Shown here piece by piece: positions 35,297-43,312 of a DNA stretch of 64,000 bases; positions within the stretch are counted from its first letter, which is position 1, and every line of letters begins with the position of its first letter. Origin of the DNA: Acrocarpospora catenulata (GTDB lineage Bacteria > Actinomycetota > Actinomycetes > Streptosporangiales > Streptosporangiaceae); the NCBI RefSeq assembly GCF_018476525.1, contig NZ_JAHCST010000001.1:312069-376068 (forward strand), in the 5' to 3' direction. A program made the translations under genes and the position numbers. Under the pieces are notes generated by a model. That model saw only the letters and a program-made list of their open reading frames with translations. It ran no database searches and had not been told where the DNA came from.

Positions 35297-36208
35297 GTGG
35301 TGAGCGATCGGGAGGAACTTGTCACCATCGGGCAGCTCGCGCGGGGCACCGGCCTTTCGGTGCGCACCATCCGCTTCTGGTCCGACCAGGGCGTGCTGCC
35401 ACCGGCCCGCCGTACCACGGGGGGCTACCGGCTCTACGACGTGGCGGCGTACGGGCGGCTGGAGCTGGTGCGCACGCTGCGCGAGCTCGGCCTGGACCTG
35501 GACACGGTGCTGGCGGTGGTGGCGGGCAAGGAGAGCGTGGCGGAGATCGCCGCCGTACACGCCGACGCGCTGGACGCCGAGATCCGCACCCTGCGGCTGC
35601 GGCGTGCGGTGCTGCGCTCGATCGCCCGGCGAGGAAGCGACACCGAGGAGCTGAGTCTGATGCACCGTCTGGCCCGGCTGTCCGCGCGGGAGCGGCAGCA
35701 CATGATCGACGAATTCGTGGCCCGTACCTTCGCGGGCCTGGATCCTGACGCGCCCGGCGCGCACATCGCCGACGCGATGCGGCGGCTGCCGCCCGAACTG
35801 CCCGACGACCCGAGCGACGCCCAGGTGGACGCCTGGGTGGAGCTGGCCGAACTGGTCGGCGACGCGGATTTCCAGGCGCGGGTACGGCAGATGGCCGAAG
35901 CCGGGGCGCGTCCCGCCGAGCCGGAGTTCGAGGCCGGCGACCCGGCGGTGATCACCGCACGGGCCGGCGCCGCGCTGGCCGCCGGCATCACCCCGGACTC
36001 GCCGGAGGGTCAGGACATCGTCGGCCAGATCGTCGGAGCGGACCGGTCGCGCGAGTGGCGGCTGGAGGTGGCCGACCGGCTGGAGACCTTCACCGACCAG
36101 CGGGTCGAGCGGTATTGGGCGTTGCTGGGCGTGCTCAACGGTCTGGACCCGTTCCCGCCCGCCGCGGCGGCCTTCGAGTGGTTCATCGCCGCCCTGCGCG
36201 CCGGATGA
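35297..36208 (+). CDS. MerR family transcriptional regulator
   Basis: A 303-residue regulator. MerR-type winged helix at about 8-76 (LVTIGQLARGTGLSVRTIRF, WSDQGVLPPARRTTGGYRLY), a coiled-coil dimerisation helix to about 115, and a long helical C-terminal domain (120-303) typical of effector-binding actinobacterial MerR proteins rather than metal sensors; no cysteine pair is present. GTG 35297 or 35300 as start. Convergent with the DsbA-family gene, 9 nt between stops. Confidence 0.88.
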   Translation: MVSDREELVTIGQLARGTGLSVRTIRFWSDQGVLPPARRTTGGYRLYDVAAYGRLELVRTLRELGLDLDTVLAVVAGKESVAEIAAVHADALDAEIRTLRLRRAVLRSIARRGSDTEELSLMHRLARLSARERQHMIDEFVARTFAGLDPDAPGAHIADAMRRLPPELPDDPSDAQVDAWVELAELVGDADFQARVRQMAEAGARPAEPEFEAGDPAVITARAGAALAAGITPDSPEGQDIVGQIVGADRSREWRLEVADRLETFTDQRVERYWALLGVLNGLDPFPPAAAAFEWFIAALRAG

Positions 36209-36217
36209 TCCGGCCGG

Positions 36218-36835
36218 TCAGGTGAACTCAGGTGACCGGGTGCGGCTGCGCTTCAGCTCGTAGAAGCCGTCCGTCCCGGCCACCAGCAGCACCCCGTCCC
36301 ACAGCCGCCCGGCCGCCTCGCCGCGCGGGATCGGGGTGACCACCGGCCCGAAGAAGGCGATCAGGTTCCCGTCGGCGCCGGGGATGTGGATGACCGGCGT
36401 GCCGACCTCGTACCCGACCGGCTCCATGCCGGCGTGGTGGGAGGCGCGCAGGTCCTCGTCGAGGTCGTCGCGGTCGGCGGCCTCGGCCAGTTCGGCCGGC
36501 AGCCCGGTCTCGGCCAGCACCGCCGCGTACAGGTCGGGGCCGACGGGGACCTTGTCGTGGTGGATGCGGGTGCCGAAGGCGGTGTAGAGGTCGCGCAGCA
36601 CGGCGTTGCCGTACTTGCGCTCGGCGGCGATGGCCACCCGGACCGGCCCCCACGCCTTGCTCATGAACTCGAGGTACTGCTCCGGCAGGTCGCGGCCCTC
36701 GTTGAGCACCGACAGGCTCATCACGTGGAAGTCGATGTGGACGTCGCGGACCTTCTCCACCTCGAGCAGCCAACGGGAGGTGATCCACGCCCACGGACAC
36801 GCCGGGTCGAACCACATGTCCGCCGTCGTCGTCAT
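36218..36835 (-). CDS. DsbA family protein, mycothiol-dependent nitroreductase-like (Rv2466c family)
   Basis: A 205-residue thioredoxin-fold protein with a DsbA-type helical insertion. The active-site region [17 protein letters not shown] holds CPWA, so only the nucleophilic cysteine (C13) of the CxxC pair is kept. The rest ([56 protein letters not shown]) matches the mycobacterial Rv2466c group, which reduces nitro compounds or protein disulfides with mycothiol. A monothiol mechanism is inferred. Divergent from the MocR gene with 73 bp between starts. Confidence 0.87.
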   Translation of the reverse strand: MTTTADMWFDPACPWAWITSRWLLEVEKVRDVHIDFHVMSLSVLNEGRDLPEQYLEFMSKAWGPVRVAIAAERKYGNAVLRDLYTAFGTRIHHDKVPVGPDLYAAVLAETGLPAELAEAADRDDLDEDLRASHHAGMEPVGYEVGTPVIHIPGADGNLIAFFGPVVTPIPRGEAAGRLWDGVLLVAGTDGFYELKRSRTRSPEFT

Positions 36836-36852
36836 CTGTCCCCCTCACCTGC

Positions 36853-36931
36853 GCCAATGATCCCGAATCACCCTATGAAAGGACATTGGCTGAGTGTAAG
36901 GTCCAATAATGGCAAATCCGATTGGGCCAAT
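36853..36931. promoter_or_regulatory. array of CCAAT/ATTGG half-sites, probable MocR operator
   Basis: GCCAATG (36853-36859) and CATTGGC (36884-36890) form a perfect 7-bp inverted repeat with centres 31 bp (three turns) apart. Further half-sites are CCAAT at 36903 and the palindrome ATTGGGCCAAT at 36921-36931 inside the coding start. TAAGGT at 36897-36902 may be the -10 box, 6 nt before the ATG at 36909, which implies a leaderless message. The array also covers the promoter of the divergent DsbA-family gene. Confidence 0.6.
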
Positions 36932-38351
36932 CGAGCTGCACGTGCACCCGGGCGGGGACCTGGCCGGGCAGATCTACCGGCAGCTGTTGGAGGCCATCCT
37001 GGACGGGCGGCTGCGCCCGGGTGAGCGGCTGCCCCCCACTCGCGACCTGGCCGACCAGGTCGGCGTCTCGCGGAACACGGTGACCGTGGCCTACGACCGG
37101 CTCTCCGCCGAGGGCTTCCTGACCGCCCGCACCGGCGCCGGCACCTTCGTCTGCCCCCGGCACCTGATCCACGAGCGCCCGCGCGCCGCCCCGCCGGGAC
37201 CGGGCCTGCGCCCCCGCCCGCTGTGGGAGTCCCTGGCGGCGGAGTACGCGCCGGACCCGCCGGAGGAGGTCAGGTACGACTTCCGCCCCGGCCTGCCCGA
37301 CCCCGAACTGTTCCCGCTGGCCACCTGGCGGCGCCTGATCGCCCGCGAGCTCCGCCACTCCGCCATGCGCGCACCCGGCTACGCCGACCCCGCCGGGCAC
37401 CCCGCGCTGCGCGAGGCCATCGCCCGCTACGTCGGGATGTCCCGCTCGGTACGCGCCGGAGCCGGCGACGTGCTGGTCACCCAGGGCGCCCAGCAGGCCA
37501 TCGACCTGGTGGGCAGGGTGCTGGTGGAACCAGGCGACCGGGTGGTGGTGGAGGAGCCCGGCTACCCGCCCGCCAGGGCGCTGTTCCAGTCGCTGGGCGC
37601 CGAGGTGGTGGGCGTGCCCGTGGACGCCGAGGGCCTGGACGTGTCGGCACTGCCCGAACGGGCCCGGGTGGCCTACGTCACCCCCTCCCACCAGTTCCCG
37701 TCCGGCGCGCCGCTCTCGCTGGCCCGCCGGGCCGCCCTGCTGGCCTGGGCCCAGCGGGCGGACGCGGTGATCGTCGAGGACGACTACGACAGCGAGTACC
37801 GGTTCGAGGGCCGCGCCCTGGAGCCCCTGCAGAGCCTGGACCGCTGCGGCCGGGTCGTCTACGTGGCCTCCTTCGCCAAGAGCCTGCTGCCGGTGCTGCG
37901 GCTCGGCTTCCTGATCGCGCCCGCCTCGCTGCAACCCGCCCTGCGCGCGGCCAAGCGGCTCACCGACTGGCACGGCGACCCCGCCTCCCAGGGCGCGCTG
38001 GCCGCCTTCATCGACGAGGGCCTGCTGGCCCGGCACATCCGCCGCACCACCCAGGAGTACGGGCTGCGCCGCGAGGCCGTACGGGCCGCGCTGGCCGAGC
38101 ACCTGGGCGGCGTGCTGGAGGTGATGCCCTCGGCGGCCGGGCTGCACCTGTGCACCCGCCCGGCCCCGGGAGCCCGCGTCGACATGGCCAAAGGGGTGGT
38201 CCGGGCCCGCCAGGCCGGGCTGCTGATCGACAGCGTGGCCCGGTTCTGCCTGCGCGAACCGGACCGGCCCGGCCTGATCATCGGGTACGGGCTGATCCGC
38301 CGGGAGGACATCGGCGACGGCGTGCGCCTACTGGCCGAGTGCCTCCGGTGA
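36909..38351 (+). CDS. MocR/PdxR family regulator (GntR HTH fused to aminotransferase class I domain)
   Basis: A 480-residue regulator. GntR winged helix at 15-82 (AGQIYRQLLEAILDGRLRPG, GVSRNTVTVAYDRLSAEGFL), then a fold type I PLP domain (115-480) with EEPGYP (215-220), DDYDSEYR (291-298) and the PLP-binding lysine K324 in SFAKSLLP. MocR proteins often control pyridoxal phosphate, GABA or taurine genes and repress themselves. No pdx gene is adjacent; the divergent DsbA-family gene is the nearest candidate target. The 3' end overlaps the siderophore-interacting protein gene by 24 bp. Confidence 0.92.
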   Translation: MANPIGPIELHVHPGGDLAGQIYRQLLEAILDGRLRPGERLPPTRDLADQVGVSRNTVTVAYDRLSAEGFLTARTGAGTFVCPRHLIHERPRAAPPGPGLRPRPLWESLAAEYAPDPPEEVRYDFRPGLPDPELFPLATWRRLIARELRHSAMRAPGYADPAGHPALREAIARYVGMSRSVRAGAGDVLVTQGAQQAIDLVGRVLVEPGDRVVVEEPGYPPARALFQSLGAEVVGVPVDAEGLDVSALPERARVAYVTPSHQFPSGAPLSLARRAALLAWAQRADAVIVEDDYDSEYRFEGRALEPLQSLDRCGRVVYVASFAKSLLPVLRLGFLIAPASLQPALRAAKRLTDWHGDPASQGALAAFIDEGLLARHIRRTTQEYGLRREAVRAALAEHLGGVLEVMPSAAGLHLCTRPAPGARVDMAKGVVRARQAGLLIDSVARFCLREPDRPGLIIGYGLIRREDIGDGVRLLAECLR

Positions 38352-39236
38352 GGCCGCCGTCTTTGGTGAAGCCCCGTCCACCCATTCGGCGGCCTGGGCC
38401 TGCTCGGCCTCGGTGAGGGAAGCGGCCGCGATCTTCTCCCGCGCCTCGGCCAGATCCTCCTCGGTGGGGGCGTCGTCCTGGGTCAGGCGGGCCCGCCAGT
38501 AGCCGGTGAACTCGATCGAGCGCCGGTCCAGGCCACGGTCCCCGATCAGGTGGCGGCGCAGCGTCCGTACCGTACCGGCCTCCCCGGCCAGCCAGGCGAA
38601 GGCCGAGCCAGGCGGGAAGCCGGCGGCGCGCACGGCGGTGGCCAGGTCGCCGCCGGCCGAGCGGTGCACCCAGGTGACGGCGGCGTGCCCGGGCAGGGGC
38701 TGCTCCTCGGCGGGGTCGGCGACCTCGGCGAACACCAGCGCCCTGGCCGTCTCCGGAAGGGCCGCCAGATGGGTGGCGATGGCCGGCAGGGCGGTCTCGT
38801 CCCCGGCCAGCAGGTACCAGTCGGCTGCGCCGAGGGCGCGTGAGTAGATGGCCTGCGGGCCGACCATGCCGAGGGTGTCGCCCACCTGGGCCGCCGCCCC
38901 CCAGCGGCCGGCCGGGCCCTCCTCGCCGTGGAGGACGAAGTCGATGTCGACGGTGCGGTCGCGCGGGTGGTGGGCGCGGATGGTGAAACTGCGCATCCAG
39001 GGGCGTTCCGGTTCGGGGATCGCCAGGAAGGACTGGTACCAGCGCATGCTGTCGGGATCGGGCTCCGGCAGCCTCGGCACCTGCTGCCCCGGCCTCGGGA
39101 AGCAGAGTTTGACCTGCTGATCGGGCGCCTCGAAGCCGAGATCGCCCAGGGTTTCCCCGGTGAAGGTGATCCGGGCCACGCGCGGCGTGACGCTGCGTAC
39201 CCCCACCACGTGAATGAGCGCCACCGGCAGATCCAT
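38328..39236 (-). CDS. siderophore-interacting protein (FAD-dependent ferric reductase family)
   Basis: A 302-residue protein of the SIP/ViuB family, which releases iron from imported ferric siderophores in the cytoplasm using FAD and NAD(P)H or ferredoxin. The FAD-binding domain shows MRSFTIRAHHPRDRTVDIDF and VLHGEEGPAGRW; the NAD-binding-like half shows LAGDETALPAIATHLAALP and the C-terminal GYWRARL. GAGAGGGG precedes the ATG. No siderophore transporter is adjacent. It ends inside the MocR gene 3' end. Confidence 0.92.
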   Translation of the reverse strand: MDLPVALIHVVGVRSVTPRVARITFTGETLGDLGFEAPDQQVKLCFPRPGQQVPRLPEPDPDSMRWYQSFLAIPEPERPWMRSFTIRAHHPRDRTVDIDFVLHGEEGPAGRWGAAAQVGDTLGMVGPQAIYSRALGAADWYLLAGDETALPAIATHLAALPETARALVFAEVADPAEEQPLPGHAAVTWVHRSAGGDLATAVRAAGFPPGSAFAWLAGEAGTVRTLRRHLIGDRGLDRRSIEFTGYWRARLTQDDAPTEEDLAEAREKIAAASLTEAEQAQAAEWVDGASPKTAASPEALGQ

Positions 39237-39310
39237 CGTCTTTCCCCTCTCTGTTCGGCTGTCCGGCGGAGAGGTTTACCAGGTGAGGCCGCGAAAATGT
39301 CAATAGGGTG

Positions 39311-39334
39311 CCGCGATTTTTCGCGGTGATTTTT
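39311..39334 (+). terminator. hairpin plus T-run upstream of the recombinase gene
   Basis: CCGCGA-TTTT-TCGCGG (39311-39326) followed by TGATTTTT reads like a factor-independent terminator in the plus direction. No plus-strand gene ends nearby, so it may instead be a leader attenuator of the recombinase gene or part of a recombinase-related site. Confidence 0.45.
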
Positions 39335-39386
39335 CGGGTGTGCGCGGCTGCGGCGGGTTCGGTGGCCCGGCCGGTACGATGCCGGC

Positions 39387-40352
39387 GTGACCCAGGTTCC
39401 GGAGCCGGTGGCCGTCGCGGAGGTGGCGCTGCCCGGCGATCTGCCGCCGCTGCTCGACCGGCTGAAGAAGGCCTGGCTGGTCTCCTTCACCTCACCGCAC
39501 ACCAGAGCCGCCTACGGCGCCGACCTGGACCAGTGGCTGGCCTTCTGCGCGGCGGCGGGCCTGGATCCGCTGCGCGCGGCCCGGGTGCACGGCGACGCCT
39601 TCGCCCGCTGGCTGGACGCCGGGCCCGCCCCCCTGGCCCCCCGCACCCTCGCCCGCAAGCTGTCGGCGATCTCCAGCTGGTACGGCTACGCCACCGAGGA
39701 GGGTGTGATCCCCGCCAACCCGTTCGCCCGGGTGCGCCGCCCGAAGGTGGAGCGCTTCCAGTCCGAGACGGCCGGGCTGACCGAGGAGGAGGCCCGGGCC
39801 ATGGTGGCCGCCGCCGACGCCGCCCCCGGCCTGACGGGGCTGCGCACCGCCGCGTTCATCCGGTTGATGATCGAGCTGGGGCCGCGGGTGTCGGAGGCGC
39901 TGGCGGCCACCCTCGCCGACCTGGGCCACCAGCGCGGGCACCGCACGCTGCGCATCGTCGGCAAGGGGCAGAAGACCCGGGTGCGGAACCTGCCGCCCGC
40001 CACGGCCGCCGCACTAGACGCCTACCTGGCCGCGCGGGCCGACGCCGCCGGGATCACGGTCGCCGAGTTGTCGGGGCCGCTGTTCGCCACCGCCTCCGGG
40101 CGGCCGTTGGACCGGGCCGACGCGTACCGGCTGGTGGTGAAGGTCGCGAAATCCGCCGGGCTGGCCGCCAAAGTCACCCCGCACGCGCTGCGGCATACTT
40201 TCGCCACCGTGGCCAGTGATCGGGGCGCCTCGGTGAAACAACTCCAGCATGCGCTCGGCCATGCCAGCTCTTCCACCACCGACATCTACATCCACAGCCG
40301 TGACCAGGTGGAACGTGATCCCTCCCAGCTGGTCGCCGCCGTCATCGGCTGA
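39387..40352 (+). CDS. tyrosine recombinase/integrase (XerC/XerD-like)
   Basis: A 321-residue site-specific recombinase. SAM-like core-binding domain at 20-112 (SFTSPHTRAAYGADLDQWLA), catalytic domain at 130-310 with R167 (LGPRVSEA), K193 (GKGQKTR), H266-x-x-R269 (HALRHTF), H292 (LGHASS) and nucleophile Y301 (TTDIYIHS). All residues needed for strand exchange are present. It is isolated from any phage or transposon gene. It could be a relic integrase or a specialised Xer protein; the housekeeping XerC and XerD genes would lie elsewhere. GTG start, no strong RBS. Confidence 0.88.
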   Translation: MTQVPEPVAVAEVALPGDLPPLLDRLKKAWLVSFTSPHTRAAYGADLDQWLAFCAAAGLDPLRAARVHGDAFARWLDAGPAPLAPRTLARKLSAISSWYGYATEEGVIPANPFARVRRPKVERFQSETAGLTEEEARAMVAAADAAPGLTGLRTAAFIRLMIELGPRVSEALAATLADLGHQRGHRTLRIVGKGQKTRVRNLPPATAAALDAYLAARADAAGITVAELSGPLFATASGRPLDRADAYRLVVKVAKSAGLAAKVTPHALRHTFATVASDRGASVKQLQHALGHASSSTTDIYIHSRDQVERDPSQLVAAVIG

Positions 40353-40355
40353 CGC

Positions 40356-41321
40356 TCAGCGGGACGCGGCCACCAGGGCGTCTCCGGCCGGGTGCCGGTA
40401 GTACAGGACCGAGCGGCCGGATCTGCGGCGGCCGATCAGGCCCGCTTCGGAGAGAATCCTCAGGTGGCGGCCCACCGAGCCGAGGCCCTGGCCGGTGAGG
40501 GCGACCAGCTGGGTGGTGGTCTTAGGGGTGGCGAGCAGTACCAGGACGGCGGCCCTGGCCGGGCCCAGCAACCGGCCCAGGGCGTCCGGCACCGGGGGCC
40601 GGTCCGTGGCGGCCAGGGAGCCGGCGCACGGGTAGACCACCGAGAAGCGGCGGTCGGCGTCCCAGGACACCCAGCCCTGCCGGGGCGTCACCGGTACGAA
40701 CATCAGCCGCGCGCCGGTCACGTCCCGGGGCGGATAGTCGTGGGTGTTGATCTGGAGCCGTTCCCCGCCCAGCCAGCGCATGCCCGGCCGCATGTCCGCC
40801 AGCGCCGCCGCCCAGCCGCCCTGCCCCAGCCGCCCGGTCCGCGCGACCACGTCGGCTTCGAGTACCCGTCGGCGCCGCGCCCAGTAGGGGGCGACCGTCT
40901 CCGTCCACACCCAGGTGATCAGCTCTGCCGCCCGGTGGGCCACATCCTCCCGGCGTAGCCCTTCCGGCACCGGGCCGCGCAGTGTCACTTCCAGATCCGC
41001 CTGGACGACCTCCGGTGGCGTGTCCCGTACCCGCGCGATCTCCTCAGGGAAGTCCGGGTTGCCGTCGCCCGGCGGGGTCGGCGTGAGGAAGTCCGGAATC
41101 CAGTTGCCGGAGCGGGCGACCCGTACCAGCAGGTCGGTGACCGGGTCGGCGGCCAGCCGGGCCCGGTAGGCGGGCAGGTGCGCCGCCAGCCAGGCCCGTT
41201 CCCCGGGATGGGCCGGACTCGCCTGGTCCAGCGCGAACAGGCACGCGGTCGCCTCCGCCGCAGCCGAGATCACAAACCGGCTCCCGGCCAGGGTGTCCGC
41301 GTCGACCTGCCACAATCCCAT
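40356..41321 (-). CDS. ArsR family regulator with DUF5937 N-terminal domain
   Basis: A 321-residue regulator in which the winged helix is C-terminal (about 240-315: GRLLGPARAAVLVLLATPKT, LVALTGQGLGSVGRHLRILS, EAGLIGRRRSGRSVLYYRH) and a large N-terminal DUF5937-like domain precedes it. This reversed order is common in actinobacteria; the sensed signal is unknown. Divergent from the MFS transporter gene, 137 bp apart, which makes that transporter its likely target. Confidence 0.86.
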   Translation of the reverse strand: MGLWQVDADTLAGSRFVISAAAEATACLFALDQASPAHPGERAWLAAHLPAYRARLAADPVTDLLVRVARSGNWIPDFLTPTPPGDGNPDFPEEIARVRDTPPEVVQADLEVTLRGPVPEGLRREDVAHRAAELITWVWTETVAPYWARRRRVLEADVVARTGRLGQGGWAAALADMRPGMRWLGGERLQINTHDYPPRDVTGARLMFVPVTPRQGWVSWDADRRFSVVYPCAGSLAATDRPPVPDALGRLLGPARAAVLVLLATPKTTTQLVALTGQGLGSVGRHLRILSEAGLIGRRRSGRSVLYYRHPAGDALVAASR

Positions 41322-41458
41322 GCCATCCCTCCCCGGGGAGGATAGGCGTTCCGGCAGCCGGGTCCGTCTCTTTCGCCGACCCGCGAAACCACGCGGGCGG
41401 TTTCGCCGTGGCGCGTAACGTTGGCGAGTCTCGGTGGGAAGGCCGGAAACTTCGCCGC

Positions 41459-42628
41459 ATGCGTACCTATCAGGAGCTTTTCCGGACCCGGGAGTTCGCG
41501 CCGTTCTTCGCGGTGGTGTCGGTGCAGATCGCGGCGTCCACGGTGAGCGGGCTGGCCCTGGGAACGTTGGTGTACGCGGCGACGGGTTCGCCGTTGTTGT
41601 CGGCGTTGAGCATGTTCGGGCCCTCGCTGGCCCAGCTGGCGGGGGCGGTGGCGCTGTTGTCGGCGGCCGACCGGCTGCCCCCGCGGGGGGCGATGGCCGC
41701 GCTGGCGTTGACGTTCGCGGCCGGTACGGCCGTGCTCGCCGTGGACGGGCTGCCGGTCTGGGCCATCTTCTTGATCATTTTCGGTCACGGGCTGGCGGCC
41801 TCGGTGGGCGGCGGCGTGCGGCTGGGGCTGCTCAACGAGATCCTGCCCGCGAACGGGTACCTGCTGGGGCGTTCGACCGTGAACATGGCGGTGGGCGTGC
41901 AGCAGATCGCCGGATACGCCGTCGGCGGCCTGCTGGTGACGGCGTTCTCCCCTCGGGGCACCCTGCTCACCGGCGCCGCACTGTACGCGCTGGCCGCTCT
42001 GATCGCCCGGTTCGGGCTGACCGCCCGCGCCCCCCGGGCCACCGGCCGCCCGTCCATCCGGCAGACCTGGCGCACCAACCGGCAGCTGTGGTCCTCCCGG
42101 CAGCGGCGCGTGCTCTACCTGGCCCTGTGGGTGCCCAACGGGCTGATCGTCGGCTGCGAGTCGCTGTTCGTCGCGTACGCGCCGGACCGGGCCGGGCTGC
42201 TGTTCGCCGGGGCCGCCGCCGGGATGCTCGCCGGCGACCTGGCGGCGGGCCGGTTGCTGCCGCCGCGCTGGCGGGGCCGGTTGGGCGCGCCGCTGCGGCT
42301 GCTGCTGGCCGCGCCCTACCTGCTGTTCGCGGTCGGCCCGGCCTTCCCGGTCGCGCTGGCGGCCGTGACCCTGGCCTCGGTGGGGTTCGCCGCGAGCCTG
42401 CTGCTCCAGGAGCAACTGCTGGCGCTCACCCCGCAGTCCATGACCGGGCAGGCGCTGGGCCTGCAGTCCTCGGGCCTGCTGGCCATGCAGGGCGTCGGCG
42501 CCGCGCTGGCCGGCGGTATCGCCCAGCTCGGGTCACCGGCGACGGCCATGACCGTGATGGCCGTCGCCTCGCTGCTGGTCACCCTGGCCCTGGCGCCAGG
42601 GCTCAGTGGTGGAACCCGATCCGGCTGA
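41459..42628 (+). CDS. MFS transporter
   Basis: A 389-residue, about 12-segment major facilitator protein opening MRTYQELFRTREFAPFFAVV, with a central cytoplasmic loop (RPSIRQTWRTNRQLWSSRQR). Related to actinobacterial drug-efflux-like MFS proteins; substrate unknown. ATG 41459 is chosen because the first membrane helix follows at the usual spacing; the in-frame GTG at 41408 lacks support. Probably regulated by the divergent ArsR protein. Its last 26 bp overlap the read-through tail of the glutamate decarboxylase remnant. Confidence 0.88.
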   Translation: MRTYQELFRTREFAPFFAVVSVQIAASTVSGLALGTLVYAATGSPLLSALSMFGPSLAQLAGAVALLSAADRLPPRGAMAALALTFAAGTAVLAVDGLPVWAIFLIIFGHGLAASVGGGVRLGLLNEILPANGYLLGRSTVNMAVGVQQIAGYAVGGLLVTAFSPRGTLLTGAALYALAALIARFGLTARAPRATGRPSIRQTWRTNRQLWSSRQRRVLYLALWVPNGLIVGCESLFVAYAPDRAGLLFAGAAAGMLAGDLAAGRLLPPRWRGRLGAPLRLLLAAPYLLFAVGPAFPVALAAVTLASVGFAASLLLQEQLLALTPQSMTGQALGLQSSGLLAMQGVGAALAGGIAQLGSPATAMTVMAVASLLVTLALAPGLSGGTRSG

Positions 42629-43133
42629 CGCGCGGGCCCCCGGTCAGCTCGCTGACGCTCTACCGGATGTCGTCGGCCAGCAGGGCGGCGGTGTCCCGGC
42701 TGACCCCGTGCCGGATCAGCACCCGCTGCACCACCGTCTCCTCCCGGTCGGCTGGCAGCGGGTAGGACGGCACCTGCCAGCCCTTGATGCGCAGGTGGGT
42801 GGACAGGTCGTACAGGGAGAAACCGGCGTCCTCGGCGGCGGTGTAGCAGATCGCGGGCAGCGCGCCCCGCCCCTCGTACAGCGGCTCGAAACAGCCCATC
42901 CGGGCCAGCTCTCCGGCCAGGTAGGCCGCAGTGTCGGCGCAGGTCTGGTGGATGGCGCGGTAGCCCTCGCGGCCCAGCCGGAGCAGGTTGTAGTACTGGG
43001 CGACAATCTCGCCGGCCGGGCGGCTGAAGTTGAGGGCGAAGGTGGGCATCTCGCCGCCCAGGTAGTTGACCTTGAACACCAGCCCGACAGGCTGGGGCCG
43101 GGCGAGCAGGCGCCTCTGCGGCGCGGCCGGACG
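42603..43133 (-). pseudogene. gad: 3' remnant of glutamate decarboxylase
   Basis: The frame encodes the C-terminal third of a PLP-dependent glutamate decarboxylase: FKVNYLGGEMPTFALNFSRP, then AGEIVAQYYNLLRLGREGYR, LRIKGWQVPSYPLP and VVQRVLIRHGVSRDTAALLA. The N-terminal two thirds, including the PLP lysine, are missing; a stop lies at 43134-43136 and no start is credible. At 42660-42662 an in-frame TAG follows DDIR; reading through it gives 18 more codons ending RIGFHH and TGA at 42603, which looks like the true family C terminus. So the remnant is both 5'-truncated and interrupted. It overlaps the MFS gene 3' end. Confidence 0.85.
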
Positions 43134-43271
43134 TCAGCTTCGTGTTTCTGCGGCCGGTGCGGGGATCCCGTCGGGTAATCTGGTCGCACCAACGCGTCCG
43201 AGGAGGTGAGACCGATTCCCGACAGGTCAAGGCCGGGTGCTCTCATCTCATTGGCTGCCGTCATCGGCGCG

Positions 43272-43312
43272 GTGAGTGCCTGAGCGCCCTTCGGCTTCGA
43301 AAGGCACTCATG
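43272..43312 (+). promoter_or_regulatory. 5' hairpin covering the RBS and start codon of the methyltransferase gene
   Basis: TGAGTGCCT (43273-43281) pairs exactly with AGGCACTCA (43302-43310), which contains the AAGG Shine-Dalgarno and the A of the ATG at 43310. The 20-nt interior can form a GCC-CTTC-GGC stem-loop. As RNA this would block ribosome access, a layout seen in translational attenuators and thermosensors. Confidence 0.5.

Noticed and set aside
39300-39386. Possible dif or attachment site next to the recombinase
   Set aside because: No 28-bp dif-like sequence and no second copy of the hairpin in the window; kept only as a leader hairpin.
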